Below, piece by piece: positions 45,216-57,640 of a stretch of 64,000 nucleotides of DNA (positions within the stretch are counted from its first letter, which is position 1; each line of letters begins with the position of its first letter). Made by a program: the position numbers and the translations under genes. Under the pieces are notes generated by a model. The model saw nothing but the letters and a program-made list of their open reading frames with translations. It did no database searches and was not told where the DNA came from. Source of the DNA: Mya arenaria. Its lineage: Eukaryota; Mollusca; Bivalvia; Myida; Myidae. The DNA is taken from NCBI RefSeq assembly GCF_026914265.1, contig NC_069131.1, forward strand, positions 5,092,501 to 5,156,500, written 5' to 3'.

Positions 45216-46569
45216 CTGTAATACACTTTTCGCTAGTGAAACCATCAATACATCCACTGTAACACTTTCCTGTCAAGTCGCAAATTGAATTTCTTATGGA
45301 GTTTGCACATTTTTCAGAACATGTACTGTTACATGCTGATCCATAATGATTTTTGATACATCCGTCTTTGCAGTATCCATTTCTCTGATCACATAAGTAT
45401 TTGATTCCTACAATTGTTACTGCATGTTGCGTTACAAAACGGTCCAAACACATTTTCTATCCTGTATGAGCCACAAGTACCTGTTTGCCTCTCACAACCA
45501 TTCGTTGAGCATCCACGACTGCAAGTATTGTTGCAATAATCCCCATAATACGATGATTCGCAATCCTTACAACGACCAGATGATATGGCACAATGACCAT
45601 CTTTGCAATGACTGTTACATACTAACGAACAAAGTAAGCCATAACGAGACACCTCACATGCAGTGCAAGTAACATTGTCTGTACAGTTAACACATTGATT
45701 AGGGCATTGAACCAGATGTTGACACGTTCCATCAATCTGGTTACAAATATTACCAACACAGTCCTCAGAACATGTTCTATTACAGAATGATCCATGTTTC
45801 CCCTCATAACACGAGGTACACTCACCCGCTTGGCTGCAGTTACTGTTACGACAGTATATGCATTCATTGACATATTTTAGTCCGAAGTAGCCTGGAAAGC
45901 ACGATTTGCAATTTCCGGAATGGTGCTCACATTCCCCATTACATTTGTCGGAACACATATAGTTACATTTTGGACCATACCAACCTTGACCACACTCACT
46001 GCAGTTTTCACTGTCAACGCATATTATGCATTTGTTTGGACATATTTTATTCATACATGCACCAGTCACTATGTCGCATCTACTGCTACACTGACATGAG
46101 TCACCACAAAGGGTTCCATACCTTCCATGCGGACAAAGGGAGCATGTTGTAGCCTCAGTGCAATCTTCACAAGTGTCAAAACATATTCCACTACATGAGC
46201 TACCATAAAACCCCGCTTTGCAACCACATTCACCGTTAGGTCCACAAGTGTCTGTGAGACAATTTTGAGAGCACGGGAATTGACATGTCGATCCATAGAA
46301 ACCTTGTTCACAGGTACAAGACCCATCCAACAGACTACACGTTGTTGTGTCACAACTAACTGAACAACTTGTTCCGCATCTTTTGTCCCAAAACCCTGGC
46401 ATGCATTCGTCACAATGTGTGTCATTGCTGCATGTAACACAGTTTGTACCTATGTACGTACAATATTTGCAGGCATCATTCGATAAGTAGTATCCTGTCT
46501 CACAGGATGTACACCGCCCTTGACCTTGGGTTTGGTCGAAAGAAGAGCAATAGATTGGACAAGTTTGAC
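45216..46569 (-). pseudogene. gene C EGF-like repeat exon (frameshifted, acceptor lost)
   Basis: About 450 residues of EGF-like repeats beginning QTCPIYC and containing GFYGSTCQFPC, SGICFDTCEDC, GRYGTLCGDSC and GYFGLKYVNEC, ending GFTSEKCITG at a GTATAT donor. The length is one base too many for phases 1-1. The shift lies near 45390 (CSNNC-RNQIL then CDQRNGYCKDG in the next frame). The in-phase boundary reads CATTTG|GTCAAAC, with TG where AG is needed. Confidence 0.87.
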
Positions 46570-47062
46570 CAAATGTAAAATACAATGAAAATATCTAAGA
46601 ACTAATGAAATAAGAACATTTTAAATATAGCTTAAGTATTTTTTTCATTTTAAATTGAGACACATTTTTAATACACTTGGTTGAGTTTCGTTTCACATTT
46701 TTGTTAATAAAAGAACAGGTAACTCTAAAAAATACATAGCGCAATACACGTTTGTTTATTCTAATTATACATTTGGGACGACGCAGAACATAAACAAGCT
46801 GATGTTTCAAAATGAGAATAATGCAAACAATAACTTCAGGTGTTGTTGCTTGTGAAAATCTAACATGTTTTCTTTTTTAAATTGCATTTATATGCCAAGC
46901 ATATGAAAATTATTTTCGATTGAATGTTCGCCATAATTATGATACAGCTGGCGAAAAAAACTACGAAATAATAATGTATTTAAAGTTTGCATTAACGAAG
47001 AATAACATTTAACATCTTTTTTAAGAAAAATTGTTTGAATGAAAGAAACGTAGACAACGTAC

Positions 47063-47135
47063 TTGCAAGTGTACACATATTTAACAACACGTACAAAATA
47101 CAAATAGTAATGTGAGCCCCAGTATCGTCAACCAT
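47063..47135 (-). pseudogene. gene C exon 1: start codon and signal peptide
   Basis: ATG at 47133-47135 followed by MVDDTGAHITICILYVLLNM and CTLA, then a GTACGT donor in phase 1. The 73-nt length equals exon 1 of A and B. The leader begins with acidic residues, unusual for a signal peptide, but its core is hydrophobic. Confidence 0.75.
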
Positions 47136-48790
47136 TGTTTAATGAAGTTTAAAATCAATTATTAAATAAAGTATAAGCATGGTAAAAATTGTAAATATGT
47201 CCAGTACAATTATTGTAAGTTACAGTAAACATGCTATTCCAACCTATTTCATCAAATTATCTAGCTACTGAATATTAAACAGGGCTTTAATAAACACGGA
47301 CATATCTAACTTGAATGGTTAGTCTACAAAAGCCATAAATAATGTAAAGCTTTAGGCAACTGCACATACTAAATAGCAGACAAGCAATGGGATACAACTC
47401 GTTGATATAAAGTATTTTCTTTAAAGGTGATATTATAATTAGTGGATTGGTTCAGCTGAATTCGTCTTAAGTTGTTTTCGGGATTGTTCTGCTTGAAGTA
47501 AAAGTGTCATGGTTATATCTGGGCCTAAGGGAACTGCCGTTTTGATAAAGAAAAATGTTAATCATAACTTCAAAACTTACTAAACGCCATTCGAGCTTGG
47601 CATATTGCTGTGATTTTATACTTTAATCGCGTAGGCTAAACTATAGCGTTATTGAAGCGATCTATAAGTTCATGCATCATATTTCGATATGTGGAAAATG
47701 TATATGCACAAATACAAACTGAACAAATAGACATTGTATCTGTGAAAATTCGGTCAAGTCTAGTTTTAATAAGCTGAATAAATATATTTGTATTTTCTAA
47801 TAGAACATAACTTACTGAGTCAAAACAGGTAGACTAAACCAAAAGGAAGATTTGGAACGGTCACTGGAACAGAAGTACACATGGAATAAAGATAAGTGTA
47901 TGGGTCTAACTTTAGACTTGTCCCAACGTATATCAACATACAGTCGTACCTGAATCATTTTGAATTAAACGCCCGTATAAGTAAATATGCCGTAGAAATT
48001 TGAAGGAAAATCATTGGTTTTGCATGCAAATGTTATATTAGTGGGAGCTATAGGGGTGACCCCTCCCGTTGGAAAAGTTTTAATAACTACACCAATAAAA
48101 GAACAATGCTCAAGCTTTCTGAATACCAACATTTCGTGAAGTTACAACTTATTGTTACCAGACTAAATGTAGCATGTATACACACTTAAATGACTTATTT
48201 CCCTAATGTTTAATTCATTTGGGGCTCAAACTAGACTCTTGTTTCAGATTTCAAAACAAAAAGACAAGAAGCGTACTAATTACAATCCGAAAGTGATGAT
48301 CTAGGTGTAGCCTTACACTGAACAGAAATGAAAAAAGATGTATGATTGGTCATAGAAAGAAAAATAAATCGCGTGACTTGCGGACTAAAGGGAACTAGAG
48401 ACTCCGATAACGAAAGCGCATATAAGGCTGAAATGTCGAAGTCGTTACGCACCGCGTATTCCTGTCCTTAGTTACTTGAATCCAGGAGCGTCAACAGACT
48501 TATGCCACTACAGTTGATTGACTTGCTTTCTTAGTTTTTAAAGGTTTTAAAGATTTTGTATTGATATACAAATGCGGGTATCAATTGTTATAACCATAAA
48601 CGAATATTTAATTAGAGTTATCGCATTAAAATGTAAATGATGAATAAACGCAGTATTTGGGAACAAAGAGTTGTCTAATAAGCTACATGTGAACGAAAAG
48701 AATATAGAAAAAATACAATGCATGACGACGTACAGTGATAATTAACTGTTTCAGCTTTTTTTGAACACACGCTCAATGTTAATAACCCTT
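47136..48790. other. intergenic region upstream of gene C
   Basis: AT-rich. The part at 47285-47385 contains 'ggcaactgcacatactaaat', similar to the conserved flank upstream of gene B and of the relic near 28780. Nothing else recognised. Confidence 0.4.
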
Positions 48791-49085
48791 AAAGGGGCTA
48801 GACGCCAGATGGTACAATTGCAAGAAAGAAAATGTCAAAAACTTAATATCGTCGGTATATCTATATGGATTCATAAGCAGAAAGGATTTAAACTGGGAAA
48901 CCATTATGCGCTATTTTAACGGGGAAACACAGATGAAATAGCAACATGACTGTTGCGTTTATTATATTCATCATGTTACATGATTTATTATCGGCCTCCT
49001 ACTAGCTAGCATTGAAAATTATAGGCTTGCTCTAAGAATATACTGATCTTGACGATTTTGGGTCCCTCGGGTGTATAGCACCTTT
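48791..49085. mobile_element. short TIR element, family of 19471-19761
   Basis: Left end 'aaaggggctagacgccagat' and right end 'ggtgtatagcaccttt' are imperfect inverted repeats. About 295 bases, no coding capacity. The interior shares 'tacaattgcaa' with the element in gene B. Confidence 0.55.
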
Positions 49086-49574
49086 AAGTAACACCAAAAT
49101 GACCTCAATAACAGCAAACACTAATTAATGATTTTACTAACAGAGGAATTACATTGTATTTCAAAACATTTCTTCATAAAGCTATCGAAAGCAATTATCG
49201 AAAAAATAATTTAGTTGAAAAATACAACGTATAATTTTTAGAACATATTTTGGGAGTTGATAAACTAAAGTGATTAAATGTACATACTTGTTTCTTTCTC
49301 TCATTTGTGAGGCATATGTTAATGAGTGCGTTATGGGGTGTAAATGTTTTAAATTATGATTTGTTAATTATTGGGGACAATAGAAGCAATAATTCTTTAC
49401 TCATAAAATGTCATGTCTTTGTTAAGTATACCAATGTGCGGTACTTGCCACAAATGAATAGAGGATATGACCTTTGGCCTACGAGCACCACTAGGTTCTT
49501 TATATTTTGACCGCACAACTAAAGTATCAAAGTGCATGCTAAAATAGGACTAAATTGCAGTACACAGTTATATG

Positions 49575-50040
49575 TAGCATCCCATTTTTTTCTGTAACTA
49601 ATCTCTCAGGACAATTATTTAATAAAATGTTTTACCCTTTGATATCATAATTGTAAAAACAATACCAAAATGTAAATATAAAATCGAGTCGGAGACCGGG
49701 TTCGAACCGGTGTCGCCAAAATTGCAGTCCAGTGTTGAATCAACTGTGCTACGAAGGCTTACCCTAAACGGTTGGAATATTTAATCTATATAATATCTAA
49801 CTTGGTAATATCACGTGATAACATCGACTAGCCAATCACGCATAAGGAATGAATTATACTAGGTAGACATTCCTAACAATCATTTTAGTAATCAAAAAAC
49901 TGCGAAATAAAATTAGTTGTAGACTATGTGGTACTTCAGTTAGTAAGTTTCAATGCATTGTACACATCGATAAGTTTATGTCAGTTTTCGACAATTTTCT
50001 TTTTTTTTCGCTATTTCATCATACGGAGTACATCCCCTTT
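49575..50040 (-). mobile_element. tRNA-like core element, copy 1
   Basis: Reverse complement of the element at 54413-54881, matching over most of its length, including 'cactggactgcaattttggc' and 'taattcattccttatgcgtg'. Read on the minus strand, its middle (about 49685-49770) carries an A-box-like 'tagcacagttga' and a B-box-like 'ggttcgaaccc'. This looks like a tRNA-derived promoter within a TIR-type element. It is not a functional tRNA gene. Confidence 0.65.
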
Positions 50041-52108
50041 AACAAACAATTAACGTAATCTGTTTTTGCAATTTCTCACAAAGCTTCAAAACGCAATTTG
50101 ATTGCGTATGGATACTTAACTCACTATTTGATTCAGAGAGTCACATGTGTTTATGCCAAACATTTGAAATTAAATACAGAGCATCAATGTTTCAGTGTCT
50201 GCTGATTATAAATGTGAAAGTTAACACGTTCTAAGTTGTATCTGTCACTGCTAACGGAAATCATGCGGATTATTTTGTATTTTCGGGGTCGAGAGTGATC
50301 GAACTGAGAGTAAGAGACTGGCGAATGGCGAATTTCTGGTGAACGGAAAATTGTTGGCTTAGCTGATTATTTAATTTGCAGTAATTATTGAATATGGTGT
50401 AAATGATATCGAGCTGCATAACTTATTGTGAAATAATTGGTGTGAATAAAGCAAAAGCATGCATAAATGAATTTGCGTGTTTTGGGCAGTTTGTCTTTTA
50501 CTACGTATTGATCATGATTTTAACCGTGAACGAATGATACTGAAAGGTATGACGATTACTGCAGCTATGAAGTAAAGGTTGGCTTTTGGATATAGGTGAG
50601 GAAAACGGATTTTTAAATTCTCGATTGCAGATTATATTTAATCATTTCAAATTAGCATGCGAGTCATTTCAATTTTAATGATGTTTCTTGAAAACCAATG
50701 TTCGTCAACAAACTCCATTATGTACATTTTTATTAGTTTGTTCCGTAAGGGTTTCGCTTATGTATGTCTTTAAGACAGACGGTAAAGCAACACACCGATT
50801 TACAGCAACACGGTTTGTTATTTTCTTGTTTGCCTTGCATATTGTGTAGTGTAATTACTATGCATGTGCACAATGCAGTGAGACTAAAGTCGTGCCCATT
50901 AAAATCAAATGATTAGTCTTCTCATTACTTACGTATCTGTGTATCATATAATGGACACCAACATATGTTGCCACATTTTAAAAACAGTTTAACACAAATT
51001 TATTCTTCGGCGTATTAGGTTTTGGTTCACATCAACACATAGGTCGGATATTGTCCATCGTCCGTATTGTGATTGTAAATGTCCAAGAAGTTTCATTTTC
51101 TAACCATCTTTCATAAAATTGAGTAGACACGGGCACACATTTATGAAATAGGATGATTTAAATTAAAACTTGTTTATCTGTCTAACGGCGTGTATCTGTA
51201 TGATATTATGGTTACTGGCAAAGTCACCGTATATCAGTATATGACAAGACCTAATACTTATTGATATTATTAGAAACAAAACCCATTCTAACCGTCTTTC
51301 GTGGACATTTTTCACACTGTTTTTCACACCAATGCTTTTAAATAAAGAAATTGCCAATGCTGGCAAGAAGGGACGGCACATATTAAAATATTGAAAATTC
51401 ATTATCGACGAGACAGTGTATACATAATCTCTATAAACTTTTGTACACGAATGTCGTTGTTATTATATAATTCCTAGCAGCAGAAAGCCCGACGTTATTA
51501 TATGCTGAAAATAAAAAAGTTTTAGACATACACGTTGAAGTAAAAAACGTCGAGAAATCATCCATTTTTATAAATATTTTTCATCTACATATTAATAATA
51601 ATTTTGTATGTTAACATGAATGATAACATCACAAAATGATGTTCTGCGTAACATTTTTTTTTTTATATAAGATTAACATTTCATATAGTACACCTGTTAT
51701 GTGTTTATATAGTAAAACTTTGTAAATACGTATTGAAAAAAAGTAAATTTATTAGAAAAGATCAGTTTAGAAAATTGCAAGAAAAACACAACTCTTGAAA
51801 TATACCCATTATGACGTATATTTCAAAAAAGGACAATTTGACCAACACCAACACCAACCCCGTCCTATGTAAGACAATGTAACTGTCACGAAGCATTGTT
51901 CGTTTTCAATGCTTGACCTGAATTATGGCTAGGTATTTAGTTTTGTATATGGTGTTAATACGTTTGTTTCTTTTGTTCTTTGGCGTTTGGATCTTGACGT
52001 TGTGCTTCTGAACAGGGTTTACTCTCTCTCTCTGTTTCTCTCTCTCTCTCTCTCTCTCTTCATGACGAAATAAACATAAACAGAATTAATGTACATGGGA
52101 AGGTACAC

Positions 52109-52182
<74 letters not shown>

Positions 52183-52449
52183 ACGGCATTATGAAGCTTG
52201 CAAATACAATGCTGAGGTTTGTTATATCATTTCTAAAATGTTTGAGAAATTCCTTCTTTAATGATTATTATATGATCCAAGGCTGATCGGAACTTTATGC
52301 GGTTACTGACTATATGATATTTAGTAAATATTTTAATGTTTTGAAATAGAATTTTAGTTTAAAATTTGTGATTGCATAGTAAAACCATTCAGGAATAAGT
52401 TTAAGTTTAAGTGTTCCATAACATTTGTGTTTGAATAGCCTTTTCGCAG
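50041..52449. other. intergenic sequence with microsatellites
   Basis: No gene recognised. Contains a (CT)n tract at about 52021-52060 and a (TA)n tract at 52110-52179. The minus-strand frame at 51163-51402 has no recognisable content. Confidence 0.5.
52110..52179. repeat. (TA)n microsatellite
   Basis: Uninterrupted TA dinucleotide tract of about 70 bases. Confidence 0.95.
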
Positions 52450-52609
52450 TCGTTTTCGTAAGGGAGGACGATATATGGCCGGACTGCAGCCCTGAAGAAA
52501 TGTTGTCTGCTATGTATGATGTGGCACTGAGCACTTTGCAAACGGCTAAGCAGCCGTCATACAGCAGGAGCCAGACCAATCCATCGGTGCAAGGAGCGAA
52601 TAGAGACGG
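52450..52609 (+). CDS. isolated coding-type exon of unknown identity
   Basis: Between TTCGCAG and GGTAAGT the plus strand is open and protein-like: VFVREDDIWPDCSPEEMLSA, MYDVALSTLQTAKQPSYSRS, QTNPSVQGANRDG. It may be a 5' exon of the transposon-type gene that follows, but no phase-linked partner was found between here and 53877. Confidence 0.4.
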
Positions 52610-53638
52610 GTAAGTCATCAGAGGCGATATTCCAACCAGGCAGTTAACATTAATTGGCATACTCGGTACGTTATTTAAGTATTGGATGGTTTCATATTAG
52701 ATGAGGCTTTTAAGTGATATACAATAAGAATATATATGTGGATGGGAACGCGATTTTGATCATTGTGGCGCTAACGTTATTAACGAGAAAAAGCGAGAAT
52801 AAAATCGCGCACTCTTTTCCCCTTGATTTTTCATGGTATTTTCGAGCTTAAAACTTAGTTATTTGTTGTCAACATAAAAAACACGTCAATTTCAGCAATA
52901 AACCCTCTGCAACACTCATTGTTGATATTTAGTTGATCATAACCTGTTAACGTGTGTTTAATTTACCGTAAGAGTAGGTCAGCTGTTCGGCTTTTGGACT
53001 TTGGTAACTACGTTTGTATGACGGTAAGGTGCAAACATTTCTGGCCGATGATGTGAGGCGTTTATGAAATAAAAACAGTATTATTTTATTTTTTTGAAAC
53101 GAAAGGACATCAATCAGAATATGCTTGATCATGAAATGGTTGTTAATAACCGATATTTGCTCGTTCACATTCTGACAAACTGCGCAGTAACAGAGACACC
53201 GTTTCCCGGTTTATCACGAGGAACATCCGGTGTTAAATGTCAACGTTTCTGGGTTCAAATTGTGGAATTACATGTGGTAAGTGCAAATAAAGTGTTATTT
53301 AATCATTAAATGATTATGTTTAATCATTATAACACAATCTTCAAGCTTGTTAATGCAATTTGACAGTAATTTCACATGGCAATCATAGTAATTGACAAAA
53401 CCCGGAAGTGAATTCTGCGACATTTTTGTTGTTGTTAGCAACCGATAATGACCGGCAAGGTTAAATGTTTAACGTTGTCACAGGCCTCGACGGTACCTTA
53501 TGACATAGAATATTTTTAAAATGATGATCCAGATTTTGTAAATGAACTCCTTTAACTTGACAATCATTATTTTAATGAGTTTGTGCAGTCTTCTCAAAGT
53601 CAAAATATAAAAGATTCAGATGAAAGGTCAATTTTATC

Positions 53639-53790
53639 ATGTTTGATAAAAATGATGATTTTGATTGTGAAATAATCAACGACGATTTACTTACTTTGTC
53701 AAATGATTATGATGGTACTCTGAGACCTGAAGATGTCAAGGAGATTCAAAATGCAAACAAACTGCAGTGTATACTACTATCATTTGAATG
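53639..53790 (+). CDS. possible acidic N-terminal exon of the transposon-type gene
   Basis: From ATG at 53639 the frame is open for about 48 codons, rich in Asp and Asn (MFDKNDDFDCEIINDDLLTL, SNDYDGTLRPEDVKEI). Its composition differs from surrounding intergenic sequence. Splicing to the exon at 53877 is not demonstrated. Confidence 0.3.
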
Positions 53791-53876
53791 TTACTGAATA
53801 ACGGTTCGAATCACCTGTATTCATAAAATAAAATACTATTTGATTTCTTTATTTGCTATCATTATTGTTTTTGAAG

Positions 53877-56366
53877 GTGCTGAACCATGTAGCCAAGATG
53901 TGCACTACCACTACCCATGGGATTTTGCCCAGCAAGTTCACTATCCACATCATGCGCGACAAGTTTGGCCGATATATTTTGCCACCCCACGGAAGTGTCA
54001 TGTGTTTCGCATGTGTGCCTAAGGTTCAGGTATGTTTTTATGGTTAGATGTCACTCTGAATTAAACATGGAGTAACAGAATAAGACAGATCTTATACAAT
54101 AATGATATGTACCTGTAAAAATTGTCTTTCCAAGTCAGAATTAATTTTTTAGCTTGGATTTTGTTATGCTGTCAGCTTTGCATTCTTGTTCAAAAACATT
54201 TACCTTGGCCATACTTAGAAATCCTTTTAAAAGATTAAACGTAAACAAGTTAAACACTCTTGATCTTAGCTTGGATTTCAAAAATGAACTTTAATTAGAA
54301 ATAAAGATCTGTAAAAAATATGCAGCTATCTTTTAGTGTCATTTTAGGTTGTCTACATTATCTTCTTTCTGACTATTTCAGTAAAATTTTATTATTATTT
54401 GTGAAATCATTTAAAGGGGCTATACACCATATGATGAAAAAGCTGAGAAAAAGAAGAATATTGTTGAAAACTGACATAAACTTGGTATTAATGAGTACAA
54501 TGCATTGAAACTAACTAACTGAGGTACAACATAGTTTACAGTTATATATTCGCAGTTTTTTCATATACCATTAAAAAAGATTACCAGGTATGTATACCTA
54601 GTATAATTCATTTGTATGCGTGATTGGCTTGTCGATGTTATAACCTGATATAACCAAGTTAGGTATATAGCTTAGATATTCCAAAGGTTTAGAGTAAGCC
54701 TTCGTAGCCCAGTAGAAACAACACTGGACTGCAATTTTGGCGAATCCGGATCGAACATTTACATTTTGGTATTTTTTTACAATTATGATATCAAAGAATG
54801 AAACATTTTATTAAATAATTGTCTTGAGATTTGTTACAGAAAAAAACTTTTTTTGGTGCCAATCTGGTGTATAGTCCCTTTAACAATAGTTAACATTTAT
54901 TTGTACAGGAAAGAAGACATTTTATCTGGTGGACGAGGCCGAATTGCCGGGGAAAGGAAGTGACAGTGTCGTGAGCCTGGCCCACCACTACTTTCAGCAC
55001 TATGGTGTCGGTGAAAAACATGCTGAGGTATTTAGTGCTTCACCCATTTAAATTATCTATTGAATATTTAATGGATTAAAGGTTCTAACAGCCTATGCAA
55101 ACTTAATCCTTATTGCTGAGAAGAGATTATGAGATTTAATAGTGAATATAAAAGATGATGAAACTCAACATATATTACACCATGAAACACATTCTTACTC
55201 AGATTTTGTTTTTCCATTTCACATTCGATGATTGATAACGATTGGATATTTGGATTCAACCATGGCTTATGAAATGTGTCCCTCATTATAACATTGCTTT
55301 CTTCATGTACTGCATATAGCTTAAAAAAGAAAAAAAAGAATGTATTAAATTTTCCAGGTTTATTTCGATAATGCTGTCGGCCAAAACAAGAACAATGCTT
55401 TGCTTTGGTATGCCATGTGACGGGTAATGACAGGTAAGTTTTCTAATCTGTTAATAATTGTTTGTCTGATTTTTAGGACAAATGCACTGTCTTTTGAAAT
55501 CAATCACATCATTGATATCTGCGATTGGTGCTTTAATTTTAAAGGATGCAGAACTGGATGAAGTTAAAGTGTAGTTGGCAGTTATTTGATACGAGGAATA
55601 TGTTAACTAAATAAACATATATGTTAACACTCCATTATTGTAAGATTTATATGTCTTGAAAACTTTATTATACCCTAGTTAAAATCATTTGCTTAGTTAT
55701 ATTGTTTTGTGAATATAGATAAGTTTTATTTACACTAAACAGATCTTCCAACAATTTTCAGGACTGCATGAGAGTGTAATGCTAAACACCATGTTGGCTG
55801 GGCACACCAAATTTGCTCCTGACTGTCACTTCAGCAACTGGAAGGTCAAGTGGCGATGCTGTAATGCCGAGAATCTTCAAGAAATTGCCCACACTGTTTT
55901 CGCCTCTTCAAAGTCCAGCTACAACATCCCACAGTTGGTTTATGACCCTCAGCAGCCAGACACAGTTCGCAGTTGGAAATCATTCCTAGATACATATTTC
56001 AAAACTCTAAAGAATATTACCAAATACCACCATTTCTATGTATAGAAACATAATACAGGAGTTGAAGTATGCAAAGAGATTGTAGATTCCTCAGAAATTG
56101 AAGTTATAATTTTAAGGATGAGTCCAGAATGTGGTGTTTTGCCTGAAATAAAGCACGCACCGTGCCTAGATGCTGCACGTCAATGGTACCTTCAAGATTC
56201 TATTGGTCCATTCTTTAGATCTGAGTCATCAAGATCTACAGTATGCCCTAAACCAACTCTGTGTAAAGTCGAAGTTTACTCATTTGTTGGTGAAATGTTG
56301 ATTGTAGATCAAATGTTTGTGGCAAATATGAAAGAAATGAGTAAAAAATGGCATTATCACATGTAA
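53877..56366 (+). pseudogene. multi-exon transposon-type gene (DUF7869-like), two nonsense codons
   Basis: Exons 53877-54029, 54914-55027, 55358-55433 and 55762-56366 join in phase with GT-AG signals. The reading is VLNHVAKMCTTTTHGILPSK..., KTFYLVDEAELPGKGSDSVV..., VYFDNAVGQNKNNALLWYAM-stop-RVMTG, then LHESVMLNTMLAGHTKFAPD... and HHFYV-stop-KHNTG..., ending RQWYLQDSIGPFF.... The motifs DNxxGQNKNN, GHTKFxPD and KYHHF are those of a widespread invertebrate repeat-encoded family that I recall as DUF7869. I infer a transposon origin from that distribution. TGA at 55418-55420 replaces the Trp of 'WRVMTG', and TAG at 56043-56045 is followed by open sequence in the same frame, so the copy is probably dead. 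Confidence 0.65.
54413..54881 (+). mobile_element. tRNA-like core element, copy 2, with TIRs, in an intron
   Basis: Ends are inverted repeats: 'aaaggggctatacacca' and 'tggtgtatagtcccttt'. The core at about 54690-54755 is tRNA-like ('gtaagccttcgtagcccagt', 'cactggactgcaattttggc') but its B box is mutated ('atccggatcgaac'). It lies within the intron between 54029 and 54914 and is the inverted counterpart of 49575-50040. Confidence 0.7.
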
Positions 56367-57640
56367 CCATAGCAACAGACTGTTGCTTTATGTAGTTCTT
56401 TTATGTCGTTTTGTACATATAATGAGCAATGTGTACTCGTTGTTCCTATGAATTAGTTTATGTGTTAGCTATAACAGACAGTTTAGTTAGTATTTCGGCA
56501 TGGTAACTGCATTTAAAATAAGAACATTTTTAGTGGAAATTGTTTTCAAACTGGCTTACCAATGTGTAACAGAATGATCCATATCTTTTGATTTCTTTGT
56601 ACAAAAATGACTTGAAACTTTAGTATTTATACCTTAGATACTTGGCATCATTTACATGCCAATAACTTAAAACGCATTGTATATTGAAAACACATTATTT
56701 GTGGCAGACTTTGAAAAAGATTGGAAATAGCATTTTCATTAGTACCCATAGCAACCGATTTTTGCTTTGATCTTTGTGGCCAATTTCTGTCATTATGGAC
56801 ATTAGCAATGTGTACTTGCTATTTTAATTTTGAAGTTTATGTAACACTAATAAAGATAAGTTATATAATTAAACAGGTATCTTGACATATATACTATATT
56901 TAAAATAAGAACAGTTTTGTTCACATTGTATTTTTTTTATCCCTGTGTTTCATAATGTTTCATATGTTATTTAACTTTTGTGAAATTTGACGTGAAACTT
57001 TAGATTTAATTTCTGTAAATACTTAGTATCATTATGATGTCAATAACTTATAAATATATTTTTTTTATGCAGACTTCCAAAAATGATTGGTTATAGGATT
57101 TTCATAAGTAACCATAGCAATTGAATTTTGCTTTGACCTTTGTTGTAAGTTTCTTTATCATTATTGACATTAGCGATGTATACTTGTTATTTTCCTTTTG
57201 TAGTTTACGTGATACTAGTAAAGATAGTTTTATATTTTAATATTTTTACTTCATTCTTCATTCAAAGTAAGAACAGATTTAGCGAACATTTCGTTCAAAT
57301 TGTGTTAAAGCCCTCTGTTACAAAATGTTCCATATTCATTATTTTGTTTTTTAATATTTGACTTACAACTTCAGATTTTATTTCTGCAATTGCTTGGTAT
57401 TATAAAAATGTCAATAACTTAGCACACAACTTTATGAAAAACATTATTTTTTGAGAAACATTTAGAAAATGAGTGAAAATGGCATTATCAATAGTTACCA
57501 TAGCAACCAAATGCAGTTACGAACTTTTCGTTAACTTTTGTAATCAAACTATGAGTGCTTATTGTTTCTATGCTAAAACTTATATGTTACATGTAAGTAG
57601 TTCTTGACATGATACTTATCTGACATGGATATTTCACTCT
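56340..57640 (+). repeat. four tandem copies of a ~375-bp unit after the transposon-type gene
   Basis: The phrase 'accatagcaac' or its variants occurs near 56366, 56746, 57109 and 57501. Each is followed by similar sequence ('tttgctttgacctttgt', 'gacattagcaatgtgtactt', 'aaataagaaca'). The first copy begins within the last codons of the open frame ('atgagtaaaaaatggcatta'), and this coding end is repeated in the fourth copy. Confidence 0.75.

Larger units (their letters stand above)
32093..47135 (-). pseudogene. gene C: EGF-repeat receptor tyrosine phosphatase (decayed)
   Basis: Minus-strand gene with signal peptide (47063-47135), EGF exon (45216-46569), ITAM-like exon (44154-44230), acidic exon (43696-43830), juxtamembrane exon (41766-41935), D1 phosphatase exons (about 41625 down to 35409) and D2 exons (34713 down to 33202), with a possible last exon at 32093-32146. 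Diagnostic D1 motifs are KNRYK, FRERNAYIA, FWNMI, KCEQYWP, HFTAWPDRGIP and HCSAGIGRTW. D2 has KRKYIVA, FTNWSQ and HCSDGGSRSG. R-PTPs dephosphorylate tyrosines at the membrane and usually have an active D1 and an inactive D2. Lesions: no AG at the EGF acceptor; a +1 shift near 45390; TGA at 44155; TAA at 41293; GRTG changed to GRTW and a -1 shift in the D1 P-loop exon; TAG at 34332. No transmembrane exon was found. It is almost certainly a pseudogene. Confidence 0.85.

Noticed and set aside
49685..49770. tRNA gene on the minus strand
   Set aside because: A- and B-box-like sequences are present, but no complete cloverleaf with acceptor stem can be drawn. The same sequence occurs again inside a repeated element at 54.7 kb, so it is a tRNA-derived repeat part.
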